A DNA stretch of 64,000 bases, from NCBI GenBank assembly GCA_947579665.1, contig OX388348.1:6448001-6512000 (forward strand). Reading direction: 5' to 3'. Below are positions 39,830-49,570 of this stretch, piece after piece. Both the position numbers and the translations under genes were made by a program. Origin of the DNA: Sympetrum striolatum (lineage: Eukaryota > Arthropoda > Insecta > Odonata > Libellulidae). A model generated the notes under the pieces. It saw nothing but the letters and a program-made list of their open reading frames with translations. It did no database searches and was not told the origin of the DNA. How positions within the stretch are numbered: position 1 is the first letter of the stretch; each line of letters starts with the position of its first letter.

Positions 39830-40748
39830 TTGTATAATAAGACTGTTGCTGTGTTACAATAAATGAATGTGAACTGTGAAGGTTTGAGCACAACTTTATA
39901 CATAAGTCATTTCCTTGAAGGTTTCAAGTGTTTCATAAATTCAATATAATGTTATTTGTCAGATTATATAGCTATAAAATTTACAAAGGAGCCCAGAAAA
40001 ACCTAATATAGTAATATGTTCAAAATTGTGTGGGAGCTTACGTGCCATTTATTTTTTCTGGTGTGCTAAATAGTACAAAGCCAAAATAATGCCAATTGAA
40101 TTCTGTCAATGGGCTTTAATTTGTAATATTGCTTTTAAATGTTTTTTTATTATATTGATTTAAGTTCCTATATTGCAAAAGGAGAATTAATTTCTATATA
40201 CCTACTAATCAGACAAAATTCTATGTACATGTATAGAATCTCTTCTAGCTGGTCTCGAGGTATAATTTTCAATTTTTTAAGCGTGATTTATTCCGTTTAT
40301 CATTAAAAATTTATTGAATAATAAAAAAATTCAATCGATTTTTAAAGCTGAAAATATTATTTGATGGATTATATCTTCGAAAAATCAATTCATCCTCAAT
40401 ATCATCTACTGGCCATTTTGTGGGAGCGATTTAATCATCCTCCTGTAATCGATGCCTTTCTTAAGGAGAGCTTATGAATACCACTCTCATTTCTCGCTTC
40501 ATCTCGCAGTCGCTCTCAAGTGTTTTTACCGCTTCCAATCTCTCTCCACCTGAAGGCGCTCCATTCGCTTTTCTAGACAGATGAGCGGCGAATATAACCC
40601 CACTCGGAAAATATGAAGCCGGCGTACATTGTAACCTCAGAGAGAGACCTCAGAGAGCTTTTGACAAACCTTGGCGGAGTATATCATCCTCTATCCGTGC
40701 TCTCATTTAGCCGGACGGAGACCAATATGGTCGTAAAGTGATGAGGCC
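39830..40748. other. left flank of the Polinton
   Basis: No gene recognised. The last 300 bp become GC-richer, with a run of palindromic CTCAGAGAGAGACCTCAGAG-like sequence near 40637-40660. Confidence 0.4.
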
Positions 40749-40754
40749 CAGGTA
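40749..40754. other. target site duplication, left (CAGGTA)
   Basis: CAGGTA immediately precedes the AGTAGTTG terminus. The identical hexamer follows the right terminus at 56772-56777. A 6-bp duplication is diagnostic of Polinton integrase-mediated insertion. Confidence 0.95.
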
Positions 40755-40885
40755 AGTAGTTGTAGGGACACCGTGGCCAGACAGCAGCGCCCTCTATCAC
40801 ACATTGTCCCCCACCGCCTATGGCGCCAGGGAACCCCCACGTGACCCCCCACCCACCCCCTATTGCAGACTTCCAGATACACTCT

Positions 40886-41001
40886 CCTCCTCTATGACGT
40901 CATTCGGCCATAGAATCCCAACCGGGTTAGAATCACTGTCCTACCTCCTCTATGACGTCATTTTCCCATAGAATCCCAACCGGGTTAGAATCACTGTCCT
41001 A
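40886..41001 (+). repeat. 58-bp direct repeat x2 with CRE palindromes (left TIR)
   Basis: Two copies, 40886-40943 and 40944-41001, differ only in the CGGC/TTCC segment. Each contains TGACGTCA, the palindromic CRE/ATF site, inside a CTATG...CATAG inverted repeat. A third ACGTCACG string follows. A regulatory or replication-origin role is inference. Confidence 0.85.
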
Positions 41002-41087
41002 CGTCACGAGAACCGAACCCTGATCCTCGCAGTCCGGACTTAGAAAATCTGGGTGATTTTCTAAGTTTTTAAAGTTTCAAATAAATG

Positions 41088-41178
41088 AAAAAAGATTCTC
41101 CTCCACCAGGATTTGAACCGCCCGAGGCTCGGACGTTTGGGTTTGGGCCACATGCCTTAACCACTCGGCCACTACACC
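41088..41178 (-). ncRNA. tRNA-like Pol III unit in left TIR
   Basis: Identical to the copy at 56348-56438 but on the minus strand, so it is transcribed outward. See that entry for boxes and terminator. Confidence 0.55.
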
Positions 41179-41470
41179 ATTGGGATGGGGTAGGTTAAAT
41201 AAGGCATTTAAACATCACCGCTTCTCGTTAAATTTCTTTAAAAATCGAGGGAGAGGTTGCAAACGGTTGTTAAATCGAAAAGCCCGAAACGGGGGATGTT
41301 TGAAATAACACGGTAAACTATATGCACAACTAAAAATGAAAAGTCTCGAATACGCTACTCGACGACTGTCGGGGAGCGGTTTGATCGAAAGGAAGGAATT
41401 CATTAACACAGGTTTGAATTGGATCTCGGGATTTTCAGAAACGAAACACACAAGTTATTTGAGATTAAGT

Positions 41471-41476
41471 TTTATT
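41471..41476 (-). terminator. polyadenylation signal AATAAA (left TIR)
   Basis: AATAAA on the minus strand, followed by a GT-rich TTGTGTGTTTCG stretch. It lies downstream of the reverse-strand gene ending at 41961 and is the nearest good signal for it. It is the TIR duplicate of the protease signal at 56050-56055. Confidence 0.65.
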
Positions 41477-41502
41477 GATCACACTTTAAAGATACATTAC
41501 AA

Positions 41503-41687
41503 TTATTTGTATAATTTGGGTTGTTTACAGGTTTGAAAAATACATCCAGATTCGGTACATAGGGTACCATTCGTATTAATTGCTTTATTCACAAAACATT
41601 TCACTAAGGCATCATTTCTATCTTTATTCTTGGTAAAATATTTAACAATTGATTCCTCATTGCAACACTTTAAGTAGAGAAACATCA
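41503..41687 (-). pseudogene. 3' fragment of the protease gene in left TIR
   Basis: The C-terminal 61 residues of the cysteine protease, identical in sequence to the right-end copy. It begins where TIR homology starts, just after the catalytic Cys codon. It therefore lacks His, Asp, Gln and Cys and cannot be a protease. It would sit inside the 3' untranslated region of the reverse-strand gene. An independent product is unlikely. Confidence 0.85.
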
Positions 41688-41960
41688 TAATATTAACAAT
41701 CTAAAGAGGAGATTGAATGAATTTAAAAGGTAGTTAAAACTAAATTATCCACGAACTATTACAAAAACAAAAATAAATAGTTCCATTGAAATGAAGTCCT
41801 TTCTCGATTTCATTGTACATTTAATTGAGACGATCTCGTCAGTAACACTTTTTAAATCGGAAAGGGTATTTTAAATACTTTTAACTCTATTGCGAAGAAG
41901 CAAACGGAAATACTTCGTAGTTTGGAAAGAAATGAAATACATGATATTATGAGAAGCTTT

Positions 41961-42923
41961 TTACTTATTTTTTGATACATGCTGAATGAGTAAGTCAGGA
42001 TTATATTTGTACAGTTCATACAGGAATCTTTTACGGGGAAATTTGTTGCAATTATTTTGATGTCCACAATGCGTTTCATTATCATCATCATCATCAACAT
42101 CTTCAAAACATTCCACAAATGAATCAAATTGTTTTACAATGAATTCCACATTGGTGCAGTCATGACTTAGGAAGCCATCATCGCATCCATTACAAACAGA
42201 AGTCAAATATAATTTAAAATTATATACAATATCATTTAAAATCGTGGAATTAATTTGTTCACACCATTCATGGCATTCTTCTATAGCATTCTGAACACAT
42301 TTGTATAAACCAACAAGACCACACCACGATTCATATCCAAGGTACACGCAGTAACGATCATTCTTCACTAGATGGATTATTTTTTCTCCATACAATTTTA
42401 TAAAGTTTATATTGACATTTTCACACAATGACACACTCTTATTAATCACAGATGAACAATTTTCACTTTCAAAATAATCGGTGATTGCCGGTTTCTGATC
42501 CATCAACGATGTCCACACGTTTTCCGAAAGAGCGACACCAGCATTCCCGTTTTTAGCGATGAATATTTTCGTTTTAAAGTCTTCTTCTTCTTCAGTGTGT
42601 ATTCCGATTGAAACTTTTTTCGATCCAGAACGGTTCACATCATAGCTACGGCACATAATCAACTTACATTTTTCTGGAGGTAGAAGTTTAACATCAAGAT
42701 CGGCATTCTCGGTGATCCCCGATGAAATCTCCCCATGTCCTCTCGGTGTAAATGATGATGAAGATGGCCATTGAGAATTCTTCTTAACCTTCCCAAAATA
42801 ATTGGTTGACCTTACATTTCTCGAACCGTCAGACTTCTTATTCTTCCACCGTAAATTAGAAACTCGCTCCTTAGATGGTGAATAGGGTAAAAACCTTTTC
42901 ACCGCAGCAGTAGTAGCACTCAT
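41961..42923 (-). CDS. Polinton protein of unknown function, 320 aa (possible PC4-like repeats)
   Basis: The only reverse-strand gene of the element. It starts at an ATG with a TATA/initiator pair just upstream. Residues 1-65 are basic and Ser-rich, likely disordered. Residues 102-152 read as beta strands then a helix (KKVSIGIHT, KTKIFIAKN, GVALSENVWTSLM, PAITDYFE). Residues 172-215 repeat the layout (NINFIKLYG, KIIHLVKN, YCVYLGYESWCGLVGLYKC, VQNAIEE). That strand-then-'xLSxxxWxxL' pattern resembles the PC4/ssDNA-binding fold. This is inference from pattern only. Residues 244-293 are Cys/His-rich (CNGC, CGHQNNC) with a run of six Asp. An early function such as ssDNA binding or transcription would fit its position divergent from the polymerase. 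Otherwise the function is unknown. Confidence 0.85.
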   Translation of the reverse strand: MSATTAAVKRFLPYSPSKERVSNLRWKNKKSDGSRNVRSTNYFGKVKKNSQWPSSSSFTPRGHGEISSGITENADLDVKLLPPEKCKLIMCRSYDVNRSGSKKVSIGIHTEEEEDFKTKIFIAKNGNAGVALSENVWTSLMDQKPAITDYFESENCSSVINKSVSLCENVNINFIKLYGEKIIHLVKNDRYCVYLGYESWCGLVGLYKCVQNAIEECHEWCEQINSTILNDIVYNFKLYLTSVCNGCDDGFLSHDCTNVEFIVKQFDSFVECFEDVDDDDDNETHCGHQNNCNKFPRKRFLYELYKYNPDLLIQHVSKNK

Positions 42924-42964
42924 GGTTATTACGATCTGGTCTCACGAATGATTCAAAAAGGGAA

Positions 42965-42997
42965 TGAAATATGTCCCCGGTCATCGCCTTTTATATA
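42965..42997 (-). promoter_or_regulatory. TATA box and initiator of the reverse-strand gene
   Basis: On the minus strand TATATAAAAG (42997-42988) lies 32 bp upstream of TTTCATTCC, with the initiator A at about 42965. This is classic arthropod core-promoter spacing. The predicted leader is about 42 nt. Confidence 0.7.
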
Positions 42998-43093
42998 ATT
43001 CTTGAGTAAGGGAGATGTCGCATGTGGCAATTTACAGTTGAGGGTGTCGTGTGTGGAAAATGATGAAAGGGGGTGTGACTAGGGTTAAGGTTC

Positions 43094-43290
43094 ATTCTAA
43101 ATTTGAATGATAACATATGAAATATCAGCACACTGAGAATACCCAGTGCGTCTAATCTAAATATCAATGATATCACATAGGATATCAACTCACAGGGTGT
43201 TTTCCAGGCCACCAGTGGGGGCCTATTCTAAATTTCAATGATAGCACATGGGATATCAGCACACTGAGTGTTTCCAGACATGCTGGTGCG
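43094..43290 (+). repeat. three diverged tandem repeats in the divergent promoter region
   Basis: Copies begin near 43095, 43155 and 43226, each with TCTAAATxTxAATGATA, then CACATxxxATATCA and CACTGAG/CACAGGG. The period is roughly 60-70 bp. They lie between the two divergent TATA promoters, so they could be shared enhancer or factor-binding sites, or replication elements. The role is inference. Confidence 0.65.
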
Positions 43291-43461
43291 ATATTTGGGG
43301 GGGAAGAGGTAGATGTCCATGCGTGTGTTGATAGGACATTCGGGGGAGGAGCGGTTGATAACTGTTTCAAGGATATTGATGCTACTTTTGGGATACTGCA
43401 ATATGGACCCACGCTGGACATAGAACCCCTGGCCATAGGAGGGGGAAGCATATCTCTTCGT

Positions 43462-43500
43462 TATATAGGCGTCGGAACGCAAGAGCAGGGGTTCATTCAG
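43462..43500 (+). promoter_or_regulatory. TATA box and initiator of the DNA polymerase gene
   Basis: TATATA at 43462-43467 lies 33 bp upstream of TTCATTC (A at about 43495), followed by three TCAG repeats matching the arthropod initiator TCAGT. Predicted transcription starts about 48 nt upstream of the ATG at 43543. Confidence 0.7.
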
Positions 43501-43542
43501 TCAGTCAGTCAGGGTCTGGACGTAAAATCGCGAGTATTAAAG

Positions 43543-44323
43543 ATGTTTGCTGCCGCTTTGAAAATGGCCGAAGCCTCGTTGGAGTATATGATCGTGTGCG
43601 AAAGACCGGCGTTTATAGTGACAGCGAAATGCAAGCAATATCTTGCGATGGCGGAACGAGCGGAGGAGGAGGAGCGCCGAGCCGCGGTTGCGAGGAAAAG
43701 GAAGGCGGAAGAAGTTGAAGCCAAATACAAGAGGATGCGGCAGGATCTTCAAGACACGTGCCGTTTCCTTCAGCAAAACGTCATTTGGAGTAAAGGTAAG
43801 CTATATATTTTTTTAATCTGATTTTTTATATCGCGATACTCAACACGAATACGCATCAAAGTGATAAAGTTTATTTTATATTTCAAATAGACACCTTTTA
43901 GATATATTTAATAATCATACCGATTTTGTGGTTATATTGAAACGTTTCTGTAAGTACGAAAATGATTATTATTATTAAATCATTATTATTATTATTATAT
44001 TCCGATTAGATGACGAGCAACTGCAAGAGGAAGTGTGCCCGCGTGCCGACGAGGAAAACAATTCCGAAACTCAAGGTAATAATCTATTTGTTATCCATTT
44101 GTTAGAACTTCGCGAAATATCTAACGAATCGCGTTTGTTACATGTGAAATTTATTTATTTAATTTAGAGCATCCACTATTTTCATCAATGCAGTTTATGC
44201 GGTAATTTATATTGAAAATTTATGCATATTGTTCTGCAATTACAGATGTGCCTTTATTAATTGACATAACTAATGATGATGACAATGATGACGCCGTCGG
44301 TAAAGGAAATTCCACAGATGAAG
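43543..44323 (+). CDS. PolB gene exons 1-3 (N-terminal extension)
   Basis: Three short exons: 43543-43795, 44010-44075 and 44246-44323. Each ends one base into a codon (phase 1). Donors are GTAAGC, GTAATA and GTGAGT; acceptors are GATTAG, TTACAG and, before exon 4, TTACAG. Joining them keeps one open frame that enters the polymerase frame at 44408. Exon 1 starts at an ATG with A at -3. It encodes 84 residues, rich in Ala, Glu, Arg and Lys from residue 24, which looks like a coiled coil. Exons 2 and 3 are acidic (DDEQLQEE, DITNDDDND). Introns of 83-214 bp are AT-rich and in frame with nothing. The exon structure is read from splice consensus and phase, not transcripts. Confidence 0.8.
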
Positions 44324-44407
44324 GTGAGTTAATTAACATCATTATCATTATTCCTGAATTTCACATTCTTCTGGTTCTACATTCGACCTAAAATTGATAT
44401 TTTACAG

Positions 44408-47400
44408 AAAACGAAGGAAATCAACACGGTGGTGGGGCTTATGGGGACATAAGCAGTGATGCTGAGAGCGAAAGTCTCCTGACGGTGAACGTCGAGACCG
44501 ACCCCGTAAACACAGAGGGGGAAGCGGGAGAGACGACAGAGGAGGAGGAGGAGGAGCCGGCGGCTGAGAGGTGTGCGGACGAGGAGGAGGAGGAGGAGGT
44601 GGAGGAAAGAGAGGAAGACAAAGGAGAGGACGAGAAAGGAGAGGACGAGGAAGGAGAGGACGAGGAAGGAGAGGACGTGGAAGGAGAGGACGAGGACCGG
44701 GCACAGATGGAGGAAGAGGAGGAGGAAGGACCGACTGAACAGGAGGCTCCTAGTACTACAACAGCTGGCATTGCTTTGGAAGCGGAGGCGGCGGAGATGG
44801 CATTGACCCCGATGGCAAGGCAAGAATACCCTTTTGAAATTTTCAGCCGGATTGAGAGGCATTTCAAACGATTTAACATGCAGGGTGTGGAGGTAAAGAT
44901 TATGTTGCACCCTCTCAGTGATGGTGCAAACCCTCTCACATGGTTTGAAGATGCGATGGGTCATTTACTGGGGTATTTTAAAAAGAACACCGTTCGTGAT
45001 CATGATCAGGTCGGGATGACGATATCGAATGATAGTGACCCGGATAAATTGACCGCTATATCGTTCCGTCGCGCTGATCAGCTAAAGCCTGAAATAATTT
45101 CTACGGTTATTTCCAAAGTTGTCCAAAGCAACGACTCTTTTTTAACTTCCGCTCCGCTGACCATTAAATTCCACCATGTAGCCATGCCCGTCGGTTGTGG
45201 TAAGTTTAATAGACCGAATAGTGTAACTTTTCGCGATTTTTGCAACAAAAAAAGATCGGTAATTACCATTCAAAATAATGACAATCTATGTCTGGCGCGC
45301 AGTATCGTGGTAGCCAAGTCGCAATACGAAGACGACGATTCCACGAAGAAGAAGGTGCAAAGTGACTCGGGATCGGTCCAGACGATGCGGGCTCATGCAT
45401 TATGTGTTAAATATGGTGTAGATCTCACTAACGGAGGGGGTGTGGAGGAAATCAAAAAATTTCAAAGGGGGCTCAACGACTGGAAAATCACTGTCTTTAC
45501 TGATAGAAAAGGTCGCGAAGTCCTCTTTGAAGGGCCGGACGGAGAAGAGAGGAAGAGAATTAATTTAATTTTTGGAGATAATCACTTCAATGTAATTAAA
45601 AGTCTGAAGGGGGTATTTAGCTGTGGTTATTATTGCACGACATGTAAAAAACCATATAATAACCGCACGCAACATGTCTGTGGTGATGTGTGCATGCGCT
45701 GCAGCGCTCCTAAAGCATGTAAATCGTTTAATATAGTGCACTGCGATGGATGTGGGAGGGATTTTTTGGGGTCTGACTGCTTTGAGAATCATAAGAAAAT
45801 TCATCGCAGTGCTTCATCTTCGGTTTGTGATCAGCTGAAAAAGTGTGAAACATGCTTTAAGGTATATAAAACCTCTGGAAGGAAGGAAGAACATAAATGT
45901 GGTGAGCTGTATTGCTCTATTTGCAATGTGCATTATTTAGATATCCATTTGTGTCATATACAACCGGTACCTTTGAAGAACAGTGTAAATAAAAATGACA
46001 CATTATATATTTTTTTTGATTTAGAGTGTAGACAAGACTCAGCGCTAGAAGGAATAAAAGACGCTTATGAACACATACCGGTGTTTTGTGCCATGGAGCA
46101 AGCATGCACAGAGTGCTGGAATGAAAAAGATTCTAAGCATCTCTGCGGTAGTTGTGGAATTCGATTGCATTGCTTTGCCGGATCCGACCCCGTGACTAAA
46201 TTTTATAAATATTTAACTCTTCCGAGATCCCAGTTTAAAACGATCATATGCATCGCGCATAACCTCCAGGGGTATGACGGTCAGCTTATTTTACGACACA
46301 TTGTGTCAAATGAGAAAAAAATGCCCGAGGTCCTTATGAGGGGAACCAAAATAATATCCATGAGGTTGGAAGGACTCATGTTCATAGATTCGTTAAACTT
46401 TCTTCCGATGCCTCTTGCAAAATTACCGAAGACATTTGATTTAGATGTTGAGATAAAAAAGGGGTATTTCCCACATTTCTTTAACCGATTGGAAAACCAA
46501 AATTACATCGGTCCGATACCGGAAAAGAAATATTTCGGATATCAACTCATGACCATGGCTGCAAAGAGAACGTTTAACGAATGGTATGAACAGGTAAAAG
46601 ACGTCGTGTATGATTTAAAGAAGGAGATGACGGATTATTGCATCAACGATGTTTTCATTCTGAGGAGAGCCTGCACGACATTCTCAACTCTTTATCAGAG
46701 TCTTACGAACGTAAATCCGTTCAAGGAGACCATCACTATCGCCGGAGCCTGTCTACTCACTTTCAAAAGAAATTATTTGAAAGACAACACAATAAGCATC
46801 ATTCCGACTGGAGGGTACCGCTGGCGAGACAATCAGTCGCATGAGGCCGTAATGTGGTTGATTTTTGAAGAACGGAGGAGGGATATACGAATAAGTCACG
46901 CCGGAAGTGGGAAAGAAGTGAAATTCGCGGGTCGAAAGGTAGATGGATTCCACAAAGACGGTGAAAATGTCACCGTATTCGAATATTACGGATGCTTTTT
47001 CCACGGATGCAAAAGCTGTTTCCCTGATGGTCGGGATGGACCCATATATAATAATGATTCGGAGACGATGAACATGAGATATGAGGCCACCGTGACACGT
47101 AGGGAAGAGCTTTTAAAAGGAGGGTGTAGTTTAGTCGAAATTTGGGGGTGTCAGTTCCGGGAATATTTAAATACTAACGCCAATCTGAAAGCCTATCTCG
47201 ACACGCATCCGTTGGCTGTGAAGAGACCGATGAATCCGCGAGATGCGTTTTATGGTGGGAGAACCAACGCCACCTCACTATATCACAAAGCGGTGGGGGG
47301 TGAGAAGATCAAATATATTGATATATGCTCGCTATATCCGTTTGTTAACAAATGGAAAAAATATCCTGTAGGCCATCCAACCATTTTTGTAGGAGACGAA

Positions 47401-48615
47401 TGTCCACCGCTTGATGAGTGTGAAGGCTTCATTAAGTGCACCGTTTTGCCACCATGTGACCTATACCACCCAGTACTTCCATATAGATGTGGAGGGAAGT
47501 TAACATTTCCCTTATGCAGAAGCTGTGTTGAGGGAAACGTGCAAGAGAGTTGCCCCCATGACAACGAAACTGAAAGGGCAATAACAGGAACGTGGATAAC
47601 CGACGAGGTAAAGAAGGCGGTACGAATGGGGTATAAAATAGCTGCATACCATGAGGTTTGGAATTATCGGATCACCACTTACGACAGCACGAGGAATGAA
47701 GCGGGTCTCTTCTCCGATTACATCAATAAGTTTTTAAAACTGAAACAAGAAGCGAGCGGATGGCCCAACGGGTGTGAAACCCTAGAGGAAAAACAACGTT
47801 TCCTTTCAGACTTTAATGAAAGGGAGGGATTGTTGTTAGACCCTGTGAAGATGGAATCGAATCCCGGACTCAGGTGTATAGCCAAGCTATCGCTTAACTC
47901 ACTTTGGGGTAAATTCGGGCAAAGGGAGGATCACACTCAAACGCGATTGATTAAAAATTTCCAGGAATTGGTTGATATTCTAACCGATCCCAATATTGAA
48001 GTCGAGGGGATCGTACCATGCGAAGAAGTCCTCTTCCTCAACTGTGTTGTGCATAAAGAAGCGTTAAAACCTTCGAAAAGTGTTAACGTCCCTATAGCTT
48101 GCTACACCACGGCGCAAGCGCGGCTGATACTTTACGAGTACTTAGAGAAGTTAAAGGAGAGAGTCCTCTATTTCGACACAGACTCGATAATTTACGTAGA
48201 GAAGGATGGTGAATGGACTCCACCTGTAGGTCCGTTTTTAGGGCAAATGACCGATGAGCTCTCATGTTATGGGGAGGGGAGCTATATCACAGAATTCGTG
48301 TCAGGCGGTCCAAAAAATTACGCCTATAAGGTTGCTTGCGGCGGTAACCCTTCAAACATTAAAAGTGTTTGTAAAGTTAAGGGTATAAGAGTCAATGGTT
48401 CAAACGAAGAATCAATATCATTCCGTAGTTTAAAAGACATGGTAAAAGACAATTCTGGACCCATAGAACTCTTAATTCCAAAACAAATTCACCGTACAGC
48501 AGATCATGTTATCATCACAAAAGATGACCGTAAGACGTATCGAGTGGTGTACACAAAAAGACGTCGTGTTGGGGATTTTGATACTCTACCTTTCGGATTT
48601 AAGGAGTCTTGCTAG
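44408..48615 (+). CDS. polB: protein-primed family B DNA polymerase (exon 4)
   Basis: The replicative polymerase of the element. With exons 1-3 the product is 1,534 residues; the numbers here are full-length. A very acidic repeat region (about 170-240) precedes a Cys/His-rich zone (about 537-650, repeated CxxC). Then come the 3'-5' exonuclease motifs: FFDLEC (D670), AHNLQGYD (N751/D756) and YCIND (Y876/D880). A segment at about 967-1053 with [14 protein letters not shown] and IWGCQF resembles the VSR-like nuclease insert of Polinton polymerases (inference). Palm motifs: A, DICSLYP (D1104); [18 protein letters not shown] (D1389, D1391). All catalytic residues are intact. The frame also extends from an internal GTG at 44485, but splicing gives the more plausible start. 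A likely poly(A) signal lies near 49019. Confidence 0.95.
44622..44700 (+). repeat. 15-bp tandem repeat coding for acidic GEDEE units
   Basis: About five units of GGAGAGGACGAGGAA encode [20 protein letters not shown] inside the polymerase N-terminal extension. The unit length is a multiple of three, so copy-number changes would keep the frame. The region is probably a disordered acidic tract. Confidence 0.85.
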
Positions 48616-49265
48616 TCATTAAATTATAATGTATTTTATTTATTGTAACTTACATATTCAATTATTTTTATTTAATATTATATGTATTCATTGAGAATAG
48701 TCATTTTACAACTTTATTGAAAGGCTACTTACTTAATTTGTTACGTTGTTTTGACTTGTTACTACCCACCATTAATATTTCATATTGTTACAGGTCAATT
48801 TTGGAATATTATTGAGTTCTCTGAAAAATTGAAATGTATGTAAAAAGAATTTTAAAAATTGTCAATATATTATATATTTTCGTTAACTTGGTACTTGCAA
48901 TGTGTATTATTATTCTTCTTCATTATGTAAATGCCATTAATGTGCAGTATCAAATTAACGGGGTTTATTTTCATAAGCATTATAACCTTCTATAATCCAT
49001 GATAAATAGAATCAAAGTTAATAAATTGAATTAAATTTTTTTTAAATTTGAAGTTTGTCATTCATTTCATCTCCAAAATGTTCCCCTGGAAATTCTTTTC
49101 ACGCAGATATCCCTTTTCCTTTATCGAACAGTGAGGAGGAGGAGGGGTTGGACCCGTTGAAGGTGATTTGCAACCAGCTTGGTGAACCAGGTTACTACGA
49201 CTGTTTTCCGTGGTTGTAAACCTTAAACAAATGTTGAAGTCCTTACTCGTCTGCATCATATCCAC

Positions 49266-49354
<89 letters not shown>

Positions 49355-49528
49355 GGCGCTTTTTTCTGCTAGTTATGCTACAGTTGATAGTTAATGTAGC
49401 TAATATTGTTTCAGATCGACGTTGGAGATATTTCAACCAAAATTATTACGGAACTGGGCAAAAAAGAAGAAGAAGAAGAACCTGAATGTAATTTCATTTA
49501 AACTTTTAAAATAGACGTTTTATAAACA
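48616..49528 (+). other. intergenic region after PolB with possible small spliced exons
   Basis: There is no long open frame. Three segments have good splice signals and symmetric phase 1: 48794-48835 (TTACAG before, GTATGT after; 42 nt), 49107-49190 (ACGCAG before, GTTACT after; 84 nt) and 49415-49485 (TTTCAG before, ending at TGA). All are open in phase 1. The last encodes a basic tail (KRRRRR). They could be alternative 3' exons of the polymerase locus or part of a small gene. Without transcripts this is only a candidate. An AATAAA lies at about 49019. Confidence 0.35.
49268..49352 (+). repeat. (TC)n microsatellite
   Basis: About 40 uninterrupted TC dinucleotides, ending TCTCAGGG. It lies inside the putative last intron of the candidate exon set. 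The AG directly after the tract would be a strong 3' splice acceptor. Length is probably polymorphic between copies. Confidence 0.95.
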
Positions 49529-49562
49529 TATATATTAATAAAACACAGGGGTTTTATTTTCA
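49529..49562 (+). promoter_or_regulatory. putative promoter of the ATPase/virion gene cassette
   Basis: TATATATT at 49529-49536 lies about 33 bp upstream of TTTTCATTTG (A at 49562). The ATPase ATG is at 49571, so the leader would be only about 9 nt. No comparable TATA is seen before the downstream genes. Confidence 0.5.
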
Positions 49563-49570
49563 TTTGTATC

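Larger units (their letters stand above)
40755..41687 (+). repeat. left terminal inverted repeat (933 bp)
   Basis: Inverted copy of 55839-56771. From outside inwards it contains a C-rich block with CACGTG, two 58-bp direct repeats, a hairpin, a tRNA-like Pol III unit, a minus-strand polyadenylation signal (41471-41476) and the 3' end of a protease gene. The boundary is sharp: homology ends between 41687 and 41688. Confidence 0.95.

Noticed and set aside
41215..41536. Frames of 78 and 66 aa in the TIRs (41215-41451 minus, 41336-41536 plus, and mirror copies)
   Set aside because: They overlap each other on opposite strands, match no family, and are identical in both ends simply because the TIRs are identical.
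44377..44964. Long minus-strand frames (195 aa at 44377-44964, 166 aa at 44439-44939) opposite the acidic tract of the polymerase
   Set aside because: They are Ser/Leu/Pro-rich antisense shadows of the Glu-rich repeat. They have no independent start signals or homology pattern.
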